DNA of 64,000 nucleotides from Fictibacillus norfolkensis (GTDB lineage Bacteria; Bacillota; Bacilli; Bacillales; Fictibacillaceae). Positions within the stretch are counted from its first letter, which is position 1; each line of letters starts with the position of its first letter. Shown here piece by piece: positions 1 to 7,451 of this stretch. The notes under the pieces were generated by a model, which saw nothing but the letters and a program-made list of their open reading frames with translations, made no database searches and had not been told where the DNA came from. A program made the position numbers and the translations under genes. The stretch lies in assembly GCF_014836645.1 (NCBI RefSeq), contig NZ_JACSQM010000003.1, positions 372,001-436,000 of the forward strand. Reading direction: 5' to 3'.

Positions 1-18
1 TTTTTTCTTCATTCTAGA

Positions 19-597
19 TTACTTTGATTTTAATAAAATATGTTTGCTGTTCACGAAATACTCCCAGCCAGAATATAAGGTAATCAGTGTTGCTGCCCAA
101 AGACTGATCGTTGCAAAAGGAAGTCCGATCCATGCAAATGGCAGATTGTGAAGCAATAGAGCTGAAATCGCAATAATTTGTATCCACATCTTTAGTTTAC
201 CCATCTGTCCTGCTGCAATGACTTCGCCTTCTGCAGAAGCAACAGCACGGATTCCTGTAACAGCGAACTCTCGGCTTAGAATAACGATAACCATCCATGC
301 AGGTGCAGCTCCAAGTTCAACTAATCCTACAAGTGCAGCTGAAACGAGCAGCTTGTCAGCTAATGGGTCCAAAAATTTCCCTAAATTCGTAACTAAGTTA
401 TATTTGCGCGCATAATAGCCGTCGACCCAATCTGTGCTAGATGCAAAGATGAAGATCAGCGCTGCTACAAAATGAGTGACAGGCAATTCTTCACCCGCTA
501 TCTTCCATACTCCCCAATCAAAATCGCCCAAAAGAACAATCATAAAGAGTGGAATTAAAAAAATCCTAGAAATGGTAATCTTATTAGGTAAGTTCAA
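19..597 (-). CDS. pgsA: CDP-diacylglycerol--glycerol-3-phosphate 3-phosphatidyltransferase
   Basis: This membrane enzyme makes phosphatidylglycerophosphate, the committed step to phosphatidylglycerol and cardiolipin. The 192-residue product carries the complete CDP-alcohol phosphotransferase signature: D56, D59-G60, A63-R64, G73, D77 and D81. Several hydrophobic membrane segments follow. The start is a TTG, chosen because GGAGG lies 7 bases upstream and the translation begins at the family's usual N-terminus (NLPNKIT). It is the last gene of the ymfF-pgsA cluster, 42 bases after ymfM. The family assignment is secure. Confidence 0.96.
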   Translation of the reverse strand: MNLPNKITISRIFLIPLFMIVLLGDFDWGVWKIAGEELPVTHFVAALIFIFASSTDWVDGYYARKYNLVTNLGKFLDPLADKLLVSAALVGLVELGAAPAWMVIVILSREFAVTGIRAVASAEGEVIAAGQMGKLKMWIQIIAISALLLHNLPFAWIGLPFATISLWAATLITLYSGWEYFVNSKHILLKSK

Positions 598-639
598 TGC
601 AATTCCTCCAAAATACGGTCAAAATCAATTTTGTATTAA

Positions 640-1512
640 CTATTGTTGAGCCTTACGAATCACGATTTTTTGATGGATCAGTTCAGTAGCTGGAACTGGA
701 TATGTGAATGCTTCCCCATTAATTTTAATAGATGTTACATGAGACGCGCCAATATTTAGTGTTACCTCTTTAGCAGAAGAAAGGTCGAAGGTTTCTGTTT
801 GACCCTCTTTCATCTGATTATCAAAATAGCTTTTCGTAGTCTCATCTTGGATTCCTACATAACTAGGCCCTTTTGCACTTAGTTCCACAACCAGTTTATC
901 CGTATCTTTCAGATCATAAGTTGTTACTTTTCCGATCGTTTCAAGTTTCGTTAACGTTTGTTGTTTCTCTTCTTCTTTTGGAGCTTCAGATTTTTCTTCT
1001 TTTTCTTCAGAAACATCTTCTTTTTCTTTCTTTGTTCCTTCTTTTTTCTGCGGTTTGTTCTCATCTTCATCCAAAAGAACACCTGGTGAATCATTGCCGC
1101 TTTTCGCTTGATCATTTCCATCAGGAAGGAGCTTCCATACGACAAAGAGGATAACCACGATCAAAACTCCAATAAGTATGATCGGTATCAACCTTTTTAA
1201 AAGAGAATGATCTTCTGATACTCCCGACCGCTCTCTTTTTGAACGCGGTTCGAACTCTGTTGTTGGTTCTTTTGCCGATTTTGGTATCTCATGAGAATAT
1301 TCATCAAAAATGGTCTCATAATGCAAACCTACAGCTTCACAATAATTTTTAATGAACGCTCGAGCATAAAACGATCCTGGAAGTACTTCATACTTTCCTT
1401 CTTCAATGGCTACAAGATATCTTTTTTGAATCTTAGTAGCTGTTTGAAGTTCCTCAAGTGACATTCCTTTTTCTTCGCGTTTTTCTTTTAATAACTTACC
1501 GAGTTCTGTCAA
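640..1512 (-). CDS. ymfM: RodZ-like membrane protein with HTH and DUF4115 domains (YmfM)
   Basis: This is a RodZ/YmfM family protein, which in rods links the MreB cytoskeleton to the membrane and cell shape. It has an N-terminal helix-turn-helix of the HTH_25 type (about residues 2-65), a single membrane helix (about 108-129), a Lys/Glu-rich linker (about 150-185) and a C-terminal DUF4115 domain (about 200-285). The chosen start is the TTG at 1512, giving the family-typical N-terminus T-E-L-G-K-L-L; AGGTGG lies 5 bases upstream. A GTG three codons earlier (1521) is possible but has no good ribosome binding site. It sits between ymfK and pgsA, as in B. subtilis. Confidence 0.9.
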   Translation of the reverse strand: MTELGKLLKEKREEKGMSLEELQTATKIQKRYLVAIEEGKYEVLPGSFYARAFIKNYCEAVGLHYETIFDEYSHEIPKSAKEPTTEFEPRSKRERSGVSEDHSLLKRLIPIILIGVLIVVILFVVWKLLPDGNDQAKSGNDSPGVLLDEDENKPQKKEGTKKEKEDVSEEKEEKSEAPKEEEKQQTLTKLETIGKVTTYDLKDTDKLVVELSAKGPSYVGIQDETTKSYFDNQMKEGQTETFDLSSAKEVTLNIGASHVTSIKINGEAFTYPVPATELIHQKIVIRKAQQ

Positions 1513-1530
1513 CCTTCCCACCTACTTACG

Positions 1531-2307
1531 TCATTCTAAATTTCCGAATCCTGTTTGATCTTGTTTCAGAGCTTCATATGTAATTTCTTCATCACGATGA
1601 CTCTTTAGCTCGATAATGTAGTCAAAATCATCAAGTGTATATTCCGTTTGCTGAACAAAAAGATCAGGATGTTCCACAACTTTCGCTGCAGGAAGCCTCA
1701 TGATCTCTCGTATGAGCTGCCAATGTTTATCGTTCATATTTCGTGCTGAAACCGCACCATCGATAATAAAAACATGGTCAGAATCGTATTCATCATCCGC
1801 AAGCATGCTTCTAACAGTCTGGCGCAATAATGTGGATGAAATAAAGACCCACCGTTTATTTGCACAAACACTGGATGCTACGATACTTTCCGTTTTCCCA
1901 ACACGAGGCATGCCTCTAACGCCGATTAATTTATGTCCTTCAACTTTATATAATTCAGCTAAAAAGTCAACTAATATCCCAAGTTCATCTCTTATAAAAC
2001 GAAACGTTTTCTTATCATCCGCATCACGTTCAATATATCTGCCGTGTCTTACAGCGAGACGATCACGAAGCTTCGGTTTTCTAAACTTGGTTACTGTAAT
2101 ATTGTCCATTGAATCTAAAATCGATTGAAGCCGGTTGATCTTTTCTTCGTTATCAATAATCAGAAGCATTCCACGTCGCTCGTTATCAACACCGTTAATC
2201 GTGACGATATTAATTCCAAGCATACCCAATAAGGAAGATATATCCCCTAGGAGACCCGGCCGGTTTTTATGTATCTCATACTCTAAATACCATTCTTGCT
2301 CTCCCAT
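1531..2307 (-). CDS. ymfK: DUF3388 protein: ACT-like domain plus P-loop-like motif (YmfK)
   Basis: This is an ortholog of B. subtilis YmfK (DUF3388), a conserved Bacillales protein of unknown function. Residues about 4-75 look like an ACT regulatory domain (YEIHKNRPGLLGDISSLLGM, then an INIVTINGV strand), which usually binds a small ligand. Residues 131-141 read like a nucleotide-binding P-loop (GMPRVGKTES), and a downstream FIIDGA resembles a Walker B strand. The start is ATG with AAGGAGATG upstream. A terminator separates it from ymfJ, so it probably has its own promoter together with ymfM and pgsA. Its role is unknown. Confidence 0.85.
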   Translation of the reverse strand: MGEQEWYLEYEIHKNRPGLLGDISSLLGMLGINIVTINGVDNERRGMLLIIDNEEKINRLQSILDSMDNITVTKFRKPKLRDRLAVRHGRYIERDADDKKTFRFIRDELGILVDFLAELYKVEGHKLIGVRGMPRVGKTESIVASSVCANKRWVFISSTLLRQTVRSMLADDEYDSDHVFIIDGAVSARNMNDKHWQLIREIMRLPAAKVVEHPDLFVQQTEYTLDDFDYIIELKSHRDEEITYEALKQDQTGFGNLE

Positions 2308-2403
2308 AATTCATCTCCTTATTCTTTCAAAATGAAACAAAATTCTACATCTATTCTTGTTTCTAATAATAAATGATTTCAATTTATTATGAAAGCAAAA
2401 TAA

Positions 2404-2435
2404 AAGGATGTTAAGAAAAATTTCTTAACATCCTT
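2404..2435 (-). terminator. Terminator after ymfJ
   Basis: A perfect 15-bp inverted repeat (2404-2418 with 2421-2435, 2-base loop) lies directly after the ymfJ stop codon. On the minus strand it is followed by a T-rich run. It should end the ymfF/H/I/J transcript before ymfK. Confidence 0.85.
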
Positions 2436-2441
2436 CACCAT

Positions 2442-2699
2442 TTAGCGGCTTCCGTCGTTTTGAACTAGCTTTACCATCATGTTTGCGATGGCGTGTCTTT
2501 CGTTTTCATCGGCCACATTCCAAAGATCGGCAAGAACTTTTTCTTCCTCGTTTTTTGGTTCTACGTGGTTCGCTAAGTAGCCACCGATCTCAGTTGCTAA
2601 GTTCGAGATCGTATCGTGGTTCATACCTTCGTGTTCCGCGTGATTTAAACGCTCTGCCAAGAAATCTTTCCATTGACCAAAGTTGTCTAATACAGACAT
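2442..2699 (-). CDS. ymfJ: DUF3243 family protein (YmfJ)
   Basis: This is a small soluble acidic protein of 85 residues, matching the DUF3243/YmfJ family conserved in Bacillales. It starts SVLDNFGQWKDFLAERLNHAE and is predicted to be mostly helical, with no signal peptide or membrane helix. The ATG has a strong ribosome binding site (GGAGGAG). It lies between ymfI and a strong terminator, so it is the last gene of the ymfF-H-I-J transcript. Its molecular function is unknown. Confidence 0.88.
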   Translation of the reverse strand: MSVLDNFGQWKDFLAERLNHAEHEGMNHDTISNLATEIGGYLANHVEPKNEEEKVLADLWNVADENERHAIANMMVKLVQNDGSR

Positions 2700-2769
2700 G
2701 CTGTCTCCTCCTTCAAGGTTGATACAGCATTAATATCTCTTAGTTTCACCCTTTTTATACATGTTTTTT

Positions 2770-3495
2770 TTAAGTAAACCACGATCCGTTGATCGAAAGG
2801 ATATGACCAGAGATATAATCCGCTTTTTCGCTCATTAAAAATTCAACAGCATGCGCAACTTCACGTGGTTCTCCAAACCGTCCAGCAGGTATATCGTCAG
2901 CTAATGAACGCTTCTCTTCATCTGTAAATTGGTCCATCATAGGGGTGGTTATCACTCCAGGAGAGATGCCATTTACTTGTATATGACTCGGAGCTAACTC
3001 TTTTGAAAGAGCTTTAACAAACGTATTCAATCCGCCTTTTGCGGCAGAATAGACCGTTTCACATGCAGCCCCCACTTCTCCCCAAACGGATGTGATCATG
3101 ATGATCTTTCCAGATTTTTTTTGAATCATGCTAGGCACAATCGCTTTTGTCAGTGAGATTGCACTTACAAGATTCAATTGCATCGTCTCTGTTATAGATT
3201 TTTCGGTAAAATCCGTGAGAAGGCCAAAATGAGCCGAACCAGAGTTATATACGAACACATCTAGGGGGACTTGAATTTGATTCCATAGGTCTTCTGATCC
3301 ACCTGCTTTAGACAGATCAGCACATACCATTGAGACAGGTACACCGTATTTGTCCTTCAATTCTTTCTGAAGCTTTGCTGCAGCAGTTTGATTGGTGTTG
3401 TAATGAAGATACAACTGAAATCCATTCGATGCTAACATATGACTGATCTCTCTTCCGATCGCTCCTGATGCTCCTGTAACAAGCGCGTTTTTCAC
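2770..3495 (-). CDS. ymfI: Short-chain dehydrogenase/reductase (YmfI)
   Basis: This is an NAD(P)-dependent short-chain oxidoreductase of the classical SDR family, close to FabG-like 3-oxoacyl reductases. Visible motifs are the TGASGAIG cofactor loop, the catalytic Ser in MITSVWG, and YSAAKGG (Tyr-x-x-x-Lys). The real start is taken as the GTG at 3495, preceded by GAGGG at 7 bases. The longer in-frame reading up to 3582 runs through a terminator hairpin and has no family support. The substrate is unknown. Its constant place beside the M16 peptidase pair ymfF/ymfH in Bacillus suggests a shared process, which is inference. Confidence 0.9.
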   Translation of the reverse strand: MKNALVTGASGAIGREISHMLASNGFQLYLHYNTNQTAAAKLQKELKDKYGVPVSMVCADLSKAGGSEDLWNQIQVPLDVFVYNSGSAHFGLLTDFTEKSITETMQLNLVSAISLTKAIVPSMIQKKSGKIIMITSVWGEVGAACETVYSAAKGGLNTFVKALSKELAPSHIQVNGISPGVITTPMMDQFTDEEKRSLADDIPAGRFGEPREVAHAVEFLMSEKADYISGHILSINGSWFT

Positions 3496-3518
3496 AGTTA
3501 ATCCCTCATTGCTGTAAA

Positions 3519-3547
3519 AAAACACCCTACCACAGCAGGATGTTTTT
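3519..3547 (-). terminator. Terminator-like hairpin between ymfH and ymfI
   Basis: A 10-bp inverted repeat with one G-U type mismatch (3519-3528 with 3537-3546) is followed on the minus strand by a run of seven T. It lies between the ymfH stop and the ymfI GTG start. It probably lowers, rather than abolishes, read-through into ymfI and ymfJ. Confidence 0.7.
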
Positions 3548-3554
3548 AAATTTA

Positions 3555-4844
3555 TTATGACTTCTTTTTTTGTACTTGGCAAACGGTCATGGCTTCTTTT
3601 TTAAAGTGGTTTTGTAGGACACTTTCCACATCACGAACAGTCAGCGATTCAAAAACTGGGATCACATCAAAGAGGTCCATCTCATTGAACGCATAGCGAG
3701 TGAACTGATTCGCAATAAATTCAGGCGAGTTCAATGATCGTAAAAATGCACCTATCTTCTTTTTTCGTGCACGATCAAATGAATCTTCATCAATCGAGTG
3801 TTGCTTAAAGTCTTCAACCATACCTGAGATTCTTTCAACGAATTCATCTGGAGATCCAGTATCTCCTCCGAGCATGCTAAAACCAAACCCATTCTCTTCT
3901 GTGTAATCAAAAGAAAAAGTCTGATCGATCAATCCTTCCTCATACAATGTTTCATAATTCGGTGAGCTTTTTCCGAACATCATCTCCAAAAGAAGATTTA
4001 CACTTAGTTCATGTTTCATTAACTCTTTTCCTTGACGATTTGGAGCTGCTTCTTTATAGCCCATATAACACTTAGGAGTCTGTACGGTCATCTCGATCAC
4101 TTTCTTTGTTTTTGCTACCGTTTGTGGCTCTTCGTCAAAGAATCGTTCGATGTTTTCTTTTTCTTTAAACGTTTTTTGCGATTGATTGTCTTTAACAAAA
4201 CTTAAAATATCTTTAGCATCTACCGGACCAACGATAAAGAGGATCATGTTGCTTGGATGATAAAACGTTTCATAACATTCATACAGATCATCTTTTGTAA
4301 TCTTAGCGATAGATTTTTCAGTTCCAGCGATATCGATCTTTACTGGGTGATGGTGATACATATTTTCAATCAGCCCAAAATAAACGCGCCAATCCGGGTT
4401 ATCGTCGTACATTCTGATCTCTTGACCGATGATCCCTTTTTCTTTTTCGACCGTCTTTTCTGTAAAATATGGTTCTTGTACGAAGTCGATTAAAGTTGTT
4501 AAGTTCTTCTTTACATCACCCGTTGTTGAAAACAGATAAGCCGTTCTATTAAATGTCGTAAAAGCATTAGCAGATGCACCTTGTTTACTAAAATCTTGAA
4601 AGACATCTCCATGCTCTTTTTCGAAAAGTTTATGCTCAAGAAAATGTGCGATTCCGTCAGGAACTTTCACATTTTCATCTTTGCCTAACGGTTTAAAGTG
4701 ATTATCCACTGATCCATAATGTGTCGTAAATGTAGCGTATGTCTTATTAAAGCCTTTCTTTTCTAAAACATAAACCTTTAACCCATTCGCTAGTTCTTCA
4801 TAATGCAGCGTTTCGTCTAATTGATCAAACGTTTTCATTCCCAT
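3555..4844 (-). CDS. ymfH: M16 family zinc metallopeptidase, active subunit (YmfH)
   Basis: This M16B (pitrilysin-like) peptidase has an intact inverted zinc motif H67-x-x-E70-H71 and the downstream glutamate in IGQEIRMYDD. The 429-residue length is typical. No signal peptide is visible, so a cytosolic enzyme is expected. The ATG at 4844 has AGGGAGC upstream and lies inside the last 20 bases of ymfF, so the two are translationally coupled. With YmfF, which lacks the metal motif, it probably forms a heterodimer like other active/inactive M16 pairs. The natural substrate is not known. Confidence 0.93.
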   Translation of the reverse strand: MGMKTFDQLDETLHYEELANGLKVYVLEKKGFNKTYATFTTHYGSVDNHFKPLGKDENVKVPDGIAHFLEHKLFEKEHGDVFQDFSKQGASANAFTTFNRTAYLFSTTGDVKKNLTTLIDFVQEPYFTEKTVEKEKGIIGQEIRMYDDNPDWRVYFGLIENMYHHHPVKIDIAGTEKSIAKITKDDLYECYETFYHPSNMILFIVGPVDAKDILSFVKDNQSQKTFKEKENIERFFDEEPQTVAKTKKVIEMTVQTPKCYMGYKEAAPNRQGKELMKHELSVNLLLEMMFGKSSPNYETLYEEGLIDQTFSFDYTEENGFGFSMLGGDTGSPDEFVERISGMVEDFKQHSIDEDSFDRARKKKIGAFLRSLNSPEFIANQFTRYAFNEMDLFDVIPVFESLTVRDVESVLQNHFKKEAMTVCQVQKKKS

Positions 4845-6129
4845 TCGTGCCAGCTCCCTTCAAGAAGAAAATGGTATCTAATGTTACCTTTTTAGCTACT
4901 GCAACCACATCATCTTTTGTTACTTTTTTTATTCCTTCCATCCAATCTTCAATAGAACGATTCGTACCTGCAACAACATTGTGATACAGGACTTCTGATA
5001 GACCGATCGGGTGGTCGATCGTCTCTAACACTTGATTGTTGATCATCGCTTTCGTCTGTTCGAATTCAGAGTCTGTGATCTTGCCCTTCTTCATTTCTTC
5101 ATGCTGTTCTTTAATAATTTTTACAGCTTTTTCGTAATTGGCAGTCTCAATTCCGCTCATAACAAAAACAGCTCCTTTATGGCTCTCGAACCGAGAAGCT
5201 GCATAATAAGCCAAACTTTCTTTTTCACGAACGTTCATGAACAATTTGGAGTGAGAAAACCCGCCAAAAATCCCGTTAAACACTTGTAGCGCGAAATAAT
5301 CATCATCTGCATAGGTAGTATACGTGCGATAACCCATGTGTAGCTTTCCTTGTTGAACATCTTGCTCTTCAAAGATTTCCTTAACTTCAGAGATCCTTTT
5401 TTCATCTGCAGCATTAACCGCTTTGGTCTCATCTTCTTTTCTATCTTTTGAAAAACGGAAATGCTTACTAACCTTGTCAACCATCTCATCTGTTGAAATA
5501 TCACCGATCACATAAAGGTCGATCTTATCATTTCTAATCACTTCTTGATAATAGTCAAACAGTTCTTTAGGTGAGATCGAATCTACTTCATCACCGTTTC
5601 CATAAACATTTAATCGATAAGGCTCTGAGTCGTACATCTCTTCTAAAAGCCGTTTGTTTGCATAACGCATCTTATCATCATAGATGGATTCGATCTGTTG
5701 TTTCAGACTGCGTTTCTCTTTTTTTACGATTCCCTCTTTAAACACATCACCTTCAAGAGCAGGAGCTAAGAGAACTTGAGATAATAAATGGAAAGCTTTA
5801 TCAAGAACAGGTTCTGAATTGGATAAAAATTTCTCATTTGCTACTTCCATTCGAATACTGATCACTTGATTCTCGCCTTTTTTGGAAAGATCAGCATTTA
5901 ATGTAGCTCCATAAAGGTCGTCCAAAGCACTTCTCAGCTCTTTTGAAGAAGGAAAATCCTTTGTACCACTCTGTAAGACATAAGCAAGCAGCGCTCGCTT
6001 TGTAACGTTCTTTTCATTGATTGGTTCTTTAACCTGTAGTATGAACGATGTGGTCTTATACTTTTTCGTTTCTATCGTATGTACAGTCATTCCGTGGAGA
6101 TCGGTTTTTTTATGATTAACAATTCCCAT
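4825..6129 (-). CDS. ymfF: M16 family peptidase-like protein, inactive subunit (YmfF)
   Basis: This M16-fold protein of 434 residues has lost the HxxEH zinc motif; the equivalent segment reads RALLAYVLQSGTKDF. It keeps the M16 C-terminal half, including the ESLAYYAAS segment. The start is placed at the ATG at 6129 (MGIVNHKK), with AAAGGGG upstream, which fits the usual length. An in-frame ATG at 6195 sits only one base after AAGGAGG and is unlikely to be used. It overlaps ymfH by 20 bases. The family's paired architecture suggests a regulatory or substrate-binding partner of YmfH. Confidence 0.9.
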   Translation of the reverse strand: MGIVNHKKTDLHGMTVHTIETKKYKTTSFILQVKEPINEKNVTKRALLAYVLQSGTKDFPSSKELRSALDDLYGATLNADLSKKGENQVISIRMEVANEKFLSNSEPVLDKAFHLLSQVLLAPALEGDVFKEGIVKKEKRSLKQQIESIYDDKMRYANKRLLEEMYDSEPYRLNVYGNGDEVDSISPKELFDYYQEVIRNDKIDLYVIGDISTDEMVDKVSKHFRFSKDRKEDETKAVNAADEKRISEVKEIFEEQDVQQGKLHMGYRTYTTYADDDYFALQVFNGIFGGFSHSKLFMNVREKESLAYYAASRFESHKGAVFVMSGIETANYEKAVKIIKEQHEEMKKGKITDSEFEQTKAMINNQVLETIDHPIGLSEVLYHNVVAGTNRSIEDWMEGIKKVTKDDVVAVAKKVTLDTIFFLKGAGTNGNENV

Positions 6130-6166
6130 TGGATAAGTACCCCTTTCATTATGTCTACATCCTAGT

Positions 6167-6190
6167 TTACCCATTTTCGATACCTGACAT
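6167..6190 (-). other. Possible 7-codon leader ORF before ymfF
   Basis: An ATG with a consensus ribosome binding site (AAGGAGG, 6-base spacing) opens a 7-codon frame (M-S-G-I-E-N-G, stop) ending 37 bases before the ymfF start. It lies just after the nupQ-side terminator. It may be a leader peptide or chance. No codon statistics are possible at this length. Confidence 0.3.
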
Positions 6191-6212
6191 GACATTCCTC
6201 CTTGTAAAACAA

Positions 6213-6240
6213 AAAAAGTCCACCGAACGGCGGACTTTTT
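6213..6240 (-). terminator. Terminator of the nupNOPQ operon
   Basis: A 13-bp stem with one internal mismatch (6213-6225 with 6228-6240) is flanked by A-runs and T-runs on both sides. On the minus strand the stem is followed by seven T. It separates the transporter operon from ymfF. Confidence 0.85.
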
Positions 6241-6272
6241 ATTATATGTTACACAATGATGTTTTTGAAAGC

Positions 6273-6405
6273 AGTTGATCTCCGTTTCAGGATGCTCGCT
6301 TTCCGCGGGGCAGGCGGTGAGCCACTTTCGTACGTTTCACTCTTAAGTGTCTCACCTGCCCGCCTGTCCTAGCCGAGAGTCTCCCACCTTCCACTACAAT
6401 CAACT
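6273..6405. repeat. Palindromic intergenic repeat, copy 1
   Basis: This 133-bp element is bounded by the 7-bp inverted repeat AGTTGAT/ATCAACT. Inside it has a second inverted repeat (ggtgagccactt with aagtgtctcacc), so the transcript could fold into a long hairpin. A second copy in the same orientation is at 47564-47692; shared blocks include CCGTTTCAGG, TGCTCGCTTTCCG, GGTGAGCCAC and GTGTCTCACCTG. It is GC-richer than its surroundings and lies between nupQ and its terminator. It looks like a dispersed MITE- or BOX-like repeat. Confidence 0.75.
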
Positions 6406-6488
6406 GTTCAAAGAAGATAATAGAAATAAAAGCAGCAATCCTGAATAATACCGCCATTTTAAAAGATATCACGAGAAGTATCAGTTTT

Positions 6489-7451
6489 TTATCTTTTTCC
6501 TTTTTCATAAGGTGTTCCAAGAGCTTTCGGTGCGTCCGCACGTCCTACAAGCCCTGCTAAAGCTAGTATCGTAAGTACGTATGGAGCGATTAGCAAGAAT
6601 ACTTTTGGAATATCTTGCAGACCTGGAATCTGAGCTCCAGAAATACTGATCGCTTGTGCTAGACCAAAGAATAGGGCAGCTCCTAACGCCCCTAGTGGAT
6701 GCCATTTTCCGAAGATCATGGCAGCAAGAGCCATGAAGCCTTGCCCTGTGATCGTGGAGTGTGTGAAATTCCCTGAAATAGAAGCCACATAAACAGCTCC
6801 GCCTAGACCAGCTAGAGCACCACTCAAAAGAACGCCAACATAACGCATCTTTTTAACGTTGATCCCCATCGTATCTGCAGCCATCGGATGTTCACCTACA
6901 GAACGAAGGCGAAGACCAAATGGTGTTTTGTAAAGAACATACCATACGATTAGAGCTACAAATACTGCTAGATAAGAAGTCAGATATGCATTTGAGAAAA
7001 ATAGTTTACCGATTATCGGAATATCTGACAGGAACGGAATATCACTTTTTGATATTCGTTCTGAAATAACAGGTGTTTGACCTGCATTAAAGATTTTCTT
7101 TGTTAAGAAGATCGCGAGTCCTACAGCCAAGAAGTTGATTGCAACACCACTAACAACTTGGTCTGCTTTTAACGAGATACTTGCAACAGCATGAATGGAT
7201 GCAAATAGAGCTCCTAAGATCATAGCTACAACAAAACTGACCCACGGTGCTGCACCAGCTAATCCGAACTGCTCACCATAATAGATCGTCACCGCGCCTG
7301 TAAAAGCACCAAAAAGCATGAGACCTTCTAGGCCGATATTTACAACTCCTGAACGTTCACTAAAAACGCCACCAAGAGCGGTAAAGATCAAAGGAGCAGC
7401 CGAAACGATAGCAGCAGGAATGATTAGTGCTAGAATATCCATAAAACTCAT
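6489..7451 (-). CDS. nupQ: Nucleoside ABC transporter permease NupQ
   Basis: This is the second membrane subunit of a BMP-type nucleoside (guanosine) importer. The 320-residue hydrophobic protein has about 8-9 predicted membrane helices and the family's SERSGVVNIGLEGLMLFGAF segment near the N-terminus. The start ATG shares one base with the nupP stop and has GGAGGTAA upstream. It is the last gene of the transporter operon. The specificity is taken from the B. subtilis NupNOPQ system and has not been shown here. Confidence 0.92.
   Translation of the reverse strand: MSFMDILALIIPAAIVSAAPLIFTALGGVFSERSGVVNIGLEGLMLFGAFTGAVTIYYGEQFGLAGAAPWVSFVVAMILGALFASIHAVASISLKADQVVSGVAINFLAVGLAIFLTKKIFNAGQTPVISERISKSDIPFLSDIPIIGKLFFSNAYLTSYLAVFVALIVWYVLYKTPFGLRLRSVGEHPMAADTMGINVKKMRYVGVLLSGALAGLGGAVYVASISGNFTHSTITGQGFMALAAMIFGKWHPLGALGAALFFGLAQAISISGAQIPGLQDIPKVFLLIAPYVLTILALAGLVGRADAPKALGTPYEKGKR

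Noticed and set aside
873-1154. A 93-codon plus-strand frame rich in Leu and Phe, looking membrane-like
   Set aside because: It is the antisense of the Lys/Glu codons in the YmfM linker.
1700-2128. A 142-codon plus-strand frame over ymfK
   Set aside because: It is antisense to ymfK, with no ribosome binding site or recognisable domain.
3496-3582. An N-terminal extension of YmfI
   Set aside because: It would translate through the terminator hairpin after ymfH; the GTG at 3495 has a proper ribosome binding site and starts at the SDR core.
6130-6195. A longer YmfF starting at 6195
   Set aside because: The ATG is only one base from the AAGGAGG motif, and the extra residues do not resemble M16 N-termini.
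6287-6541. An 84-codon minus-strand frame downstream of nupQ
   Set aside because: It runs through the palindromic repeat and overlaps the nupQ end; the shared peptide with 47528-47731 only reflects the repeat.
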